In this document: positions 55,560-64,000 of the stretch, piece by piece
Numbering within the stretch: the first letter of the stretch is position 1
How the letters are laid out: each line of letters begins with the position of its first letter
DNA from: Topomyia yanbarensis
Taxonomy: Eukaryota; Arthropoda; Insecta; Diptera; Culicidae
Length of the DNA stretch: 64,000 nucleotides
Direction: 5' to 3'
Assembly: GCF_030247195.1 (NCBI RefSeq)
Contig: NC_080670.1
Location: 99,224,336 to 99,288,335, forward strand
Program-made: the position numbers and the translations under genes
The notes under the pieces: model-generated
The model's database searches: none
Seen by the model: the letters and a program-made list of their open reading frames with translations, nothing else
What the model was told of the DNA's origin: nothing

Positions 55560-56610
55560 TCGGTGTATGAATCTCCATGATATTCTCTGGCAATTGGAAT
55601 ATTTTGATACAAGAGCAATTTTTCAAAAGGGCGTAAACGTTTCTACGTGTATAAATTTCAATTTTTTTGTTCGTTCACTGTATTTTATACAGCAAAACTA
55701 TCTGAGAACGAGTTACAAGGTATAAATACTTCTATCCAAAAAAAATATGCATTGAAAAAAATGTGTCATTTAAAAAAAAAACAAAAATTTATGATAAAAA
55801 TTTAAATTGCGAAAAAACCCATTTTTTTAAAATTTTCTTGTTTGTCTGCGAAAACCTAAAGAGAAAAGAAACATTTTGAATGTGATTGCATGATGGAGAA
55901 CTTATCGGTAAAAAAGTTTTTCTAACAATAACTTCATACATGTTTTAAAATTTTATACTAATGGACATACAAAATTGTAATTTTATTACAGAATATAATT
56001 CTAAGAATCATTTAAAATCAAAATGTATTCAACAAAAATCTTCCAAAATCCGATAGTTTTCGAGATATTTGGAATTTTGCTCCATCAAAAACAATCAATT
56101 CCTGTAATTATGCTCTTTTCAAAAGTTATTCGCGTTACCCCATCATAAAATGTCAAAAATCTAATGTTTATCGTTTTAAAGACGTAAAAGCAAATTTTTA
56201 GTGTATTTGGAGCATGGAGAAGCTTTCAATAAAAAAGTTTACTTAACAACAACTTTTGACATATTTTTATAATTCATACTATTTGCAGTCAAAAATACAA
56301 TTTTCTTTTTGAATATGATTCTAAACGCCTTTTTAAATCGAAATGCTCATAACAAAAATTTTCTGAAATGTAGTATTTCTCGAGATATTTTAGCTTTTGT
56401 TTTAACAACACAATTATTTTGTTTTATTACGACCATTTCATAAGTTATTCGCGTTTCTCCATCAACAATAATAGGTTTTTCAAAAGGCCCATAAACTTTC
56501 CTACAACTTTTCCTTTGACATCAAGGCGATATTGTAAACCATTTGAAAGCTACATGAAAGTAACCAAAATATTATTTAACCATAGGGTCTGATGATTAAA
56601 CTATATAGTT
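55560..56610. repeat. left arm of a giant inverted repeat (foldback-like)
   Basis: This segment is the inverted, diverged counterpart of 62972-64000. Matching blocks include CTATCTGAGAACGAGTTACA, AGTTATTCGCGTT, TTTATCGTTTTAAA and TCTCGAGATATTTT or their complements. The arm contains two diverged direct subrepeats about 320 bp apart (CATGGAGAA/GATGGAGAA at 56215 and 55894; CGCGTTACCCC/CGCGTTTCTCC at 56131 and 56450). Arms built of tandem subrepeats are a hallmark of FB-type foldback transposons. No ORF of note. Confidence 0.75.
56596..56610. repeat. target-site duplication of the I-group element, left copy
   Basis: TTAAACTATATAGTT, repeated exactly at 62972-62986. It overlaps the self-complementary word AAACTATATAGTTT, which is the centre of the surrounding inverted repeat. 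Confidence 0.9.
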
Positions 56611-57030
56611 TTTTTTTCAATTTGTTTATTTGATAAGGCACGTATGCGTTAGCTTAAAGGTGCCATTTTTTCATTGTTTTACATTTTGAATTTCTTAAAA
56701 CTAGAGGGTTACACATTTCAATATTATTTTGTTTTATATAATGAAACTAAAAAATAAACTTTACAGCTAACTAATACATATAAAAGAGGGTATAATATAA
56801 TATTCGTAAGATTAGGGGGACGGGTCATTTTGTGTGTTCTTTGTATAGTAATTCACTTTATGATTTTTAGAAGGGAGATTGTAGGAGAAATTAATTATTA
56901 ACTAAGCGGAACATTTTACAAGCTTATTAACTAGAAATAACTAGAAAGAGTGGTTCAAGATTAAGGGGAATTAATTAGGGCTATTTTAAAGTAGTGGTAC
57001 TGTTGGGCATTTCTTAACGAGATTAAATAT

Positions 57031-57410
57031 TGATCAACTAAAACTAAGCACTTAAGTTTTGGGAATATATTCAAGGGTAGAAGGGGGTGAAGTCATACAG
57101 CTGTGTATCAGAGACATGGGAGGGAGAGCGGACAAGGCTGAAGGGGGGGGGGGGGTGAGATATAAACTTTCAGTTTCCGGCATCAGGAATTAACGGCCAG
57201 GATTACAGATTCGAACGGATTGATCAACTAACACTAGAAGATAGGGGGGCACATAAGTTTTGGGAAGATATTCAAGGGGAGAAGCGGTGAAGTCATACAT
57301 CTGTGTATCAGAGACATGGGAGAGAGGGTGGACAAGGCTGAACGGGGGGGGGGATATAAACTTTCAGTTTCCGGCATCAGGAATCAACGACCAGGATTAC
57401 AAATTCGAAC
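57031..57410. repeat. 190-bp tandem duplication in the I-element 3' UTR
   Basis: TTGATCAACTAA recurs at 57030 and 57220, and the following 180 bp are similar (AAGTTTTGGGAA, GGTGAAGTCATACA, TATAAACTTTCAGTTTCCGG). Each copy carries a long G run (13 at 57143-57155, 10 at 57344-57353), which is a C run in the element's RNA. Confidence 0.9.
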
Positions 57411-57665
57411 GGATGTATCAAGTATTGGGACGCCGGGCGGTTTTCCTCGAGCCGGCAGGGGTTCCTCCAGACGATTACGTAGTACGGCTCAGATACGGAT
57501 CGGAAACACACCGCGCTGCGTGTGTGATGTTGTACTGTAGATCTCGTGTTGTTGGTTCATTCGACAGATGTTTTGTCTCGTCTTGGAGTCGTATCAAACC
57601 ATCGTTGGGGTACGGTAGGCGGAAGAGGGCACTTCTGGGAATAATAAGAGAAAAGATAGGGGCAT

Positions 57666-60600
57666 TTAAATTTGGATATTGATGGTTTTGAGGAACGTGT
57701 ATATAAGGGACATGTAGAGAATATCGCGGCTTGCTAGTACATCTCGAACCGGGACATTGGGTGATCTTCCTCGGGCCCGAAGGGAATCGAATAGTTGAGA
57801 TCTGGCAGAACAGTACTCGGCGCATGCCCAGACAACATGTTCGATTTCGTGATAACCGTTGCCACAAGCGCAGATACCGCTATCCACGAGCCCAATACGC
57901 CGGAGATGTGCGTCCAGCGTGTAGTGATTGGACATGAGCCGAGACATCACGCGAATGAAATCCCGACCCACATCCATCCCTCTGAACCAAGGCTTCGTCG
58001 ATACCTTAGGGATTATCGAATGTAGCCACCTTCCCAGTTCACCATTGCTCCATGAAGTTTGCCAACTTTCGAGGGTTCTCTGATGAGTGATACTGAAAAA
58101 TTCGCTGAAGCTAATTGGTCTTTCATATATGTCACCTTTTAAAGCGCCCGCCTTAGCTAAAGAGTCCGCTTCTTCATTACCTGGAATGGAGCAATGCGAG
58201 GGAACCCAAACTAAGGTAATCTTGTACGATCTTACAGACAAAGCACGCAGGCGCTCCCAGATTTTCCCCAGAAAATATGGAATGTGCTTTCTAGGTTTCA
58301 TTGAACGGAGAGCCTCGATTGAGCTGAGGCTTTCCGAGACAATAAAGTAATGATCGGTGGGCAAAGTATCAATGATCCCAAGGGTATACTGAATAGCAGC
58401 AAGTTCTGCGACGTAAACTGAAGCAGGATCATTGAGTTTGAATGAGGCGGTGAGGTTTTGATTGAATATACCGAAGCCAGTGGAGCCGTCGATGCTTGAC
58501 CCGTCGGTGTAAAACATGTTGTTGCAGTCGACTTCTCGAAATTTACTATGAAAGATGCTTGGGATCACTTGCGGACGTATGTGATCCGGGATTCCACGAA
58601 TCTCGTCTTTCATGGATGTGTCGAAGAATACAGTTGAATCAGAAGCATGAAAGAGATTGACACGGTTGGGATAGTATGAAGAAGGATTGATATTTTGTGC
58701 CATGTAATCGAAGTACAAGGACATAAATCGGGTTTGAGAATTGAGCTCGACAAGCCTTTCGAAATTTGCAATTACTAACGGGTTCAAGATATCGCATCGG
58801 ATGAGCAATCGATATGAGAGTTCCCAAAATCGATTTTTCAGCGGAAGGACGCCCGCCAGCACTTCTAAACTCATCGTATGTGTCGAGTGCATGCAACCCA
58901 AAGCAATACGCAAACAACAATATTGGATTCGCTTTAGTTTGATGAAATGTATGTTCGCAGCGGAGCGGAAACAGAAACTCCCGTACTCCATCACCGACAA
59001 TATTGTTGTTTGGTACAACCTGATCAGATCTCCTGGGTGGGCACCCCACCATGTTCCGGTTATTGTACGGAGAAAGTTGATCCTTTGCTGGCACTTCTGT
59101 TTCAGATACCTAATGTGACATCCCCAGGTTCCTTTAGAGTCGAACCAGACCCCGAGATATTTGAAAGTTGAAACCTGAGCAATAGTTTGACCCATTAATT
59201 GAAGCTGTAGTTGCGCTGGTTCACGCTTCCTTGAAAATACGACTAGCTCAGTTTTCTCCGTGGAGAACTCGATACCTAGCTGGAGGGCCCAAGCAGACAA
59301 ATTGTCCAAGGTATCTTGCAATGGTCCTTGCAGATCGACGGCTTTGGGACCTGTAATAGAGACCACACCGTCATCTGCAAGCTGTCTTAGCGTGCAGGAA
59401 TTGACAAGACATTCGTCAATGTCATTCACGTAAAAGTTATAGAGAAGGGGGCTTAGACATGAGCCCTGGGGAAGACCCATGTAGTTAATTCGTGATGTCG
59501 ATAAATCACCATGCGAAAAATGCATATGTTTTTCAGATAGCAAGTTTAGCAAAAAGTTGTTTAGAGTCGGTGAAAGACCATGCTGGTGCAGCTTCTCAGA
59601 AAGAATTTTGATAGAAACTGAATCAAAAGCCCCCTTTATATCTAGGAAAACTGATGCCATCTGCTCTTTGCTAGCATAAGCCATTTGAATTTCTGTTGAG
59701 AGCAACGCAAGACAATCGTTCGTTCCTTTGCCTTTGCGGAAACCAAATTGTGTATCTGACAGTAAGCCATTTGCTTCAACCCAATTATCGAGGCGAAACA
59801 AGATCATTTTCTCGAACACTTTTCGGATACAGGACAGCATTGCAATCAGTCGATACGAGTTGTGGTCGGAGGCTGGTTTTCCTGGTTTTTGAATGGCGAT
59901 GACCTTCACTTGCCTCCAGTCATGAGGGACAATATTACCCTCAAGAAACTTATTAAATAAATTCAACAAGCGTCTCTTGGCAGAGTCTGGCAGATTCTTT
60001 AACAAGTTAAATTTGATTCTGTCTGGCCCTGGGGCTTTATTGTTACATGATAAGAGAGCAAGTGAGAACTCCACCATCGAAAACGGTGTTTCGTTCGCGT
60101 TATTGTGAGGGGACGCGGCGCGGTAGATCTTCTGTGCCGGGGCGGAATCCGGACAAACCTTCTTGGCAAAATCGAATATCCAACGGTTTGAATATTCCAC
60201 GCTCTCATTGGTACTGTTTCGGTTTCGTAAGCGCCGGGCCGTACTCCAAAGAGTGCTCATCGATGTTTCTCTCGTTAGTCCGTCGACGAACCGGCGCCAG
60301 TAGCTACGTTTTTTGGCTTTTATCAAACTCTTCATGCGCGTTTCCGCCATCGCGTACTGTCGGTAGCTAGCTGGCAGCCCGTCGTCCCGGAAGGTCTTAT
60401 ACGCAGCGGCCTTCTCCGCGTACACGTCTGAGCACTCTTTGTCCCACCATGGATTGGGAGGACGCCCGCGTGAATTCGCGTCTGGTACGCGTTTAGTCTG
60501 AGCTTGAATCGCGGTATCGAGAATCAAGCCAGCCAGGAACCCGTACTCTTCCTCCGGAGGAAGCTCTTGTGTCGATTCTACTTTTTCGGATATCGCGGAC

Positions 60601-61354
60601 GCGTAGCTCTTCCAATCAATATTTCGTGTGAGGTCATACGAAACATTGATTGTATTCGGTGGCCCTGAACCGTTAGCAATATTAATTACGATTGGCAGAT
60701 GGTCGCTGCCGTGGGGATCAGAGACTACCTTCCACATGCAATCTAACCGCAGCGATGTCGAGCAGAGGGACAGATCTAAGGCGCTCGGTCGCGCTGGAGG
60801 GGCAGGAATCCGTGTCATTTCACCCGTATTCAAAATAGTCATATTGAAGTTGTCGCAAAGCTCATGGAGTAGAGTAGATCGATTATCGTCATGAAGGCAA
60901 CCCCATGCCGTGCCGTGGGAGTTGAAGTCACCTAAAACTAGCCTCGGTGCGGGGAAGAGTTCCGCAATATCGCAAAGCCGTCGGTGGCTAACTGAGGCTC
61001 TAGGGGGGGGATGTAGGTGGAAGCAATGCAAAGGTCTTTGCCTTTAATTCTGGTTTGGCAAGCGACAACTTCAATGCCTGGTGTCGAGGGGAGGTCGATC
61101 CGATTGAAAGAATAGCACTTTTTGATCCCCAAAAGTACTCCTCCGTAAGAGTCTTCTCGATCCAAGCGAATAATATTAAAATCGTGAAAGTGTAGGGTTA
61201 TTTCTGAAGTGAGCCATGCGTCGCATAGGGCAAATGCATCGCATTTCAAATTATTTAGTAAGATTTTAAACGAATCGATTTTCGGGATAATACTTCTGCA
61301 ATTCCACTGTAGAACAGTGATTAAATCCTTGACCTCGTTCGATGAATTAGCCAT
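57666..61354 (-). pseudogene. I-group ORF2: endonuclease, reverse transcriptase, RNase H (frameshifted)
   Basis: ATG at 61354 (MANSSNEVKD) overlaps the ORF1 stop by 8 bp (ATGGCTAA). The first part encodes the AP-endonuclease start (LQWNCRS; then CDAWLT where the family has Glu before the Trp motif; DSYGGV). The frame changes at a run of eight G (61003-61010, C on the coding strand) and continues for about 1,110 codons to TAA at 57666. That frame has GDFNSHG and SDHLPIVI (rest of endonuclease), FNLLKNLP, GFRKGKGTNDCL, PQGSCLSPLLYN and LADD at 59381-59370 (reverse transcriptase), then YTDGSS, VAELAA and WVPSHCSIPGNEEAD (RNase H), and CACGNGYHEIEH near the C-terminus. The third RNase H carboxylate, normally Asp in a DSLSS context, is Glu (ESLSS, codon 58334-58332). 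Catalytically doubtful even apart from the frameshift. Confidence 0.9.
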
Positions 61355-62667
61355 CGAAGGATACAATCGCTGAAAGGAGGGGCCATTTCGCAGTGAACTG
61401 CATCAAGAATGTTTTTACTGCGGGGAGAAAGCTTATCAAGATACTTTTAAGGGGGTCAGAAATGTTCAACGCTGTAAGAATACGGTCCACAATGTCAGAG
61501 AAATTTATTAAGTCAGCACTGTTTTCTTTCTCTGGCTGAGATATGGAAACACTTGGGGTTTTTGATGTTCCTGGAAGTGCTGGGAACTCCTTTTCTGAGC
61601 TCAGATTACTGAGACCGGGAGCGACTTGCTTCGGTTTTACGACAGTACTTCCTTGAGTAGTTATTTTAGGGGGACCATGAAGAGACACCTTATGGCCTTT
61701 ACGACGAAGCTTGGAAGAGGAAATGTTCTTCCTTTTTCTACTACTTCTAGGCACAGCAGAAGATGTTCCCTCCTGGGGTTCATCACAGTCGCCTTCGTCA
61801 GTAGACAAGTTGGTAAAGATGTTCGTAGAGACAGGTGGCGTAGCTATCTTAAGCATTTCTGCAAAAGATCGCTTAGAGCGTCCCTGAAAGGAACGCTTAA
61901 GATTTTCCTCGCGCTGTTTGTACGCGGGACATGAAGGGAGATCATGTGGGTTTCCCCCACAGTAGAGACACTTTTCGACATCTCTACCACAGGAATCATC
62001 CGCATGATTCCCACCGCATTTCCCACAGCGGGCTTTATTGCTACAATGGGAGGCTGTGTGTCCCAATTGTTTGCAATTAGTACAGTTCATGACCCGCGGC
62101 ACAAAGAGGCGAACAGGTAGACGAACCTTGTCAAAGAGGAGGTAATTGGGCAGGGCAGGGCCGGCGAAGGTCACCCGATAAGAGTCTGAGTTGACGTATG
62201 TTTTCTTCCCGTCAGCTGCGACTGATGCTGAATGCAAACGTTTGCATTCCAGTATCTTCACTGGCTTAAGCATGGGGTCTTTGATACAGCCAGTCCCATA
62301 TTTTAGCAGGTCCTCGCAATTCAGACTCGAATCGGAAACGACCCCACTGACTTCAACCCTGCTAGCTGGAATAGACACCCTGTACTCTCTCGTAAAGGGC
62401 TCGTAGCCAGCAATATCATTTGCCTGAGTTGAACTGTTAACAACCACCCGAAGCTTATCAGGGCGAATTTTCGATATTTCTGTCACGGCCGAATACCGGT
62501 CTGTCAGAACGCGAGAAATCTGCAACAGATTCAAACACTTTTTCTTTGGTCCGAAAGAAGATCACAAATGGCCCGGTGGCCGAGCTCGGATATACTTTGA
62601 GCCGGGGAGCCGATTTTATTTCGACGTCCATCTCACCTTGAGATGAACCGCCGTCAGGGGAAGTCAT
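61347..62667 (-). pseudogene. I-group ORF1 (gag-like, three CCHC knuckles; frameshifted)
   Basis: ATG at 62667 (MTSPDGGSSQGEMDVEIK) opens the frame. It changes in a run of five T (62539-62543, A on the coding strand) and then continues for about 390 codons to TAA at 61347. Family landmarks: GPFVIFF near the start, LRVVV, EYRVSIP, VKILEC, RVTFAG, LPVRLFVPRVMNC, then three zinc knuckles (CTNCKQLGHTASHC, CGKCGGNHADDSC, CLYCGGNPHDLPSC, about 62084-61929), a basic serine-rich linker and a conserved C-terminal helix (LTAKWPLLSAIVSFDG). It should bind the element's RNA. Its last codons overlap the ORF2 start, suggesting translational coupling. Confidence 0.9.
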
Positions 62668-62971
62668 TTTTGCACGGGCCTATTGCCCAGTGCACGTTAT
62701 TAAGACAACCAAGAAGGGGAAACGAAAACTAATACTTAGCTTGTGTAGGTAACGGTATCCAGACGGCTTACTAGAAGAACACTGCTTCACTTCACTGACC
62801 GGCTAACGGTACAGAAACAGAAAAACAAAAGAAGGGAAAAAATACTGAAACCTCAACTAGGCGTAGAGTGTGCAAATAACCTTGAACGCGGATTAACACT
62901 ATTTGTCGCTATAGAGTGTACGGACCGATGACAAAAGACTTCTATCTCGACTGAGTGCTCGATAACGAATG
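62668..62971 (-). promoter_or_regulatory. 5' UTR and internal-promoter region of the I-group element
   Basis: About 304 bp between the element's 5' end and the ORF1 ATG. Such elements carry their promoter inside the 5' UTR; no TATA box is evident near the start, and I could not single out an initiator or downstream element with confidence. Confidence 0.5.
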
Positions 62972-64000
62972 TTAAACTATATAGTTGAATCATATTTTGG
63001 TTGCTTTCATGTAACTTTCAAAAGATTTACAATATCGTCAAAGAAAAAGTTGCAGGAAAGTTTATGGGCCTTTTTAAAAACCTATTATTGTTGATGGAGA
63101 AACGCGAATAACTTATGAAAAGATCGTAATAAAACAAAATAATTGTGTTGTTAAAACAAAAGTTAAAATATCTCGAGAACTACTACATTTCAGAAATTTT
63201 TTGTTATGAGCATTTCAAATTAAAATGGCGTATAGAACCATATTCAAAAAGAAAATTGTATTTTTGACTGCAAATAGTATAAATTATAAAAATATGTCAA
63301 AAGTTGTTGTTAGGAAAACTTTTTTATTGAAAGCTTCTCCATGATCCAAATACACTGAAAAAGTTACATTTACGTTTTTAAAACGATAAACATTAGATTT
63401 CTGAGATTTTATGATTGGGTAACGCGAATAACTTTTAAAAAGAGCATAATTACACGAATTAATTGTTTTTGATGGAGCAATATTCCAAATATCTCGAAAA
63501 CTATCACATTTTGGAAGATTTTTGTTAAATGCATTTTGATTTTAAATTATGCTTATAATTATAAAATTACAGTTTTGTATGTCAATTAGTAGGAAATGTA
63601 AAAACATGTTTGAAGTTATTCTTAGAAAAACTGTTTTACCGAATTTTTCTCCATCATGCAATCACCTTCAAAATGTTTTCTTTCTCTTTAGGTTTTTGTT
63701 GACAAAATATAAAAATTTAAAAAAATGGGTTTTTTCGCAATTTAATTTTTTAACAGAAATTTTTATTTTGTTGAAAAATGACACAACATTTTTTTCAGTA
63801 TATATTTTTTCGGACAGAAGTATTCATTCCCTGTAACTCGTTCTCAGATAGTTTTGCTGTATAAAATACGGTAATCGAACAAAAAAAATTTAAATGCATA
63901 CACGTGGGAACGTTTACGCCCTTTTGAAAAGTTGCTCTTGAGTCAAAATAATCTTATTACCTGTGGAAAATGTTTAGTCTTCCATGCCGGTGAAATGTGT
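62972..64000. repeat. right arm of the giant inverted repeat (runs off the window)
   Basis: Inverted counterpart of 55560-56610, beginning with the target duplication TTAAACTATATAGTT and GAATCATATTTTGGTTGCTT. It shows the same ~320-bp subrepeat structure (AACGCGAATAACTT at about 63103 and 63421). Similarity to the left arm still seems present at the window edge (CAAGAGCAA-type block near 63937), so the arm's outer end lies beyond 64000. The 95-codon ORF at 63549-63836 has no recognised domain. Confidence 0.75.

Larger units (their letters stand above)
56611..62971 (-). mobile_element. full-length I-group non-LTR retrotransposon, 6,361 bp
   Basis: Bounded by a 15-bp exact target duplication, with a short poly(A) tail (T run at 56611-56617 on the plus strand) and a 5' end starting CATTCGTTATCGAGCACTCA. 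Structure from 5' to 3': 5' UTR of about 300 bp, ORF1 with three CCHC knuckles, ORF2 with endonuclease, reverse transcriptase, RNase H and a terminal Cys/His motif, and a 3' UTR of about 1 kb with a 190-bp tandem duplication. An RNase H domain after the RT places it in the I group (I/Loa-like) rather than Jockey. The full length and exact duplication show an intact insertion event, but both ORFs now contain frameshifts. Confidence 0.95.

Overview
The window is repeat-dominated insect DNA, most likely from a culicine mosquito. I base this on the style of the retrotransposon proteins (a BEL/Pao element and an RNase H-bearing I-group non-LTR element, both of which read like mosquito copies), on an arthropod-type LTR promoter, and on an 18S rRNA fragment with a GC-rich expansion segment. 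No database was searched, so the species is unknown. I see no intact single-copy host gene. Nearly everything is satellite, mobile element or decayed sequence.

Layout. 1-2,337: unassigned DNA with a 0.5 kb foldback. 2,338-19,730: a palindrome followed by about 17 kb of an 8-bp satellite, first ATTCTAAG, then a much longer and almost perfect ATTCTAAA block. 19,828-21,489: an inverted pair of MITEs and a diverged tandem duplication carrying splice-like signals on the minus strand. 21,490-26,708: about 29 copies of a 171-bp satellite with higher-order structure and a TA-flanked MITE. 26,709-28,611: a cluster of nested hairpins, MITEs and foldbacks. 28,640-41,450: AT-rich tracts that keep an 8-bp period, interleaved with elements sharing a CACCTAGTGGTGT 5' motif and a 3'-terminal hairpin, plus a 2.6 kb foldback. 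41,884-42,776: a second member of the foldback family at 27.5 kb.

43,341-49,597: a young BEL/Pao retrotransposon with 627-bp LTRs (three differences seen), a GGCAC target duplication and a largely intact pol, but a deletion and frameshift in gag. It sits at the edge of a second 171-bp satellite block (49,598-50,766). That block runs directly into an 18S rRNA fragment (50,772-52,230) lacking both ends. Next come a decayed gag-like ORF (minus strand), the end of a hairpin-tailed repeat, and a broken gene of unknown function with internal protein repeats (54,202-55,490).

55,560 to the end: an inverted repeat with arms of at least 1 kb, each containing tandem subrepeats of about 320 bp. A full-length 6.36 kb I-group element (56,611-62,971, minus strand) is inserted, with a 15-bp target duplication, at the palindromic centre of this inverted repeat. 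The element has frameshifts in both ORFs and substitutions at two expected catalytic residues.

Main themes: one 8-bp periodicity recurs across separate parts of the window; hairpin-ended elements repeatedly border these 8-bp tracts; and inverted repeats occur at every size from 80 bp to over 2 kb.
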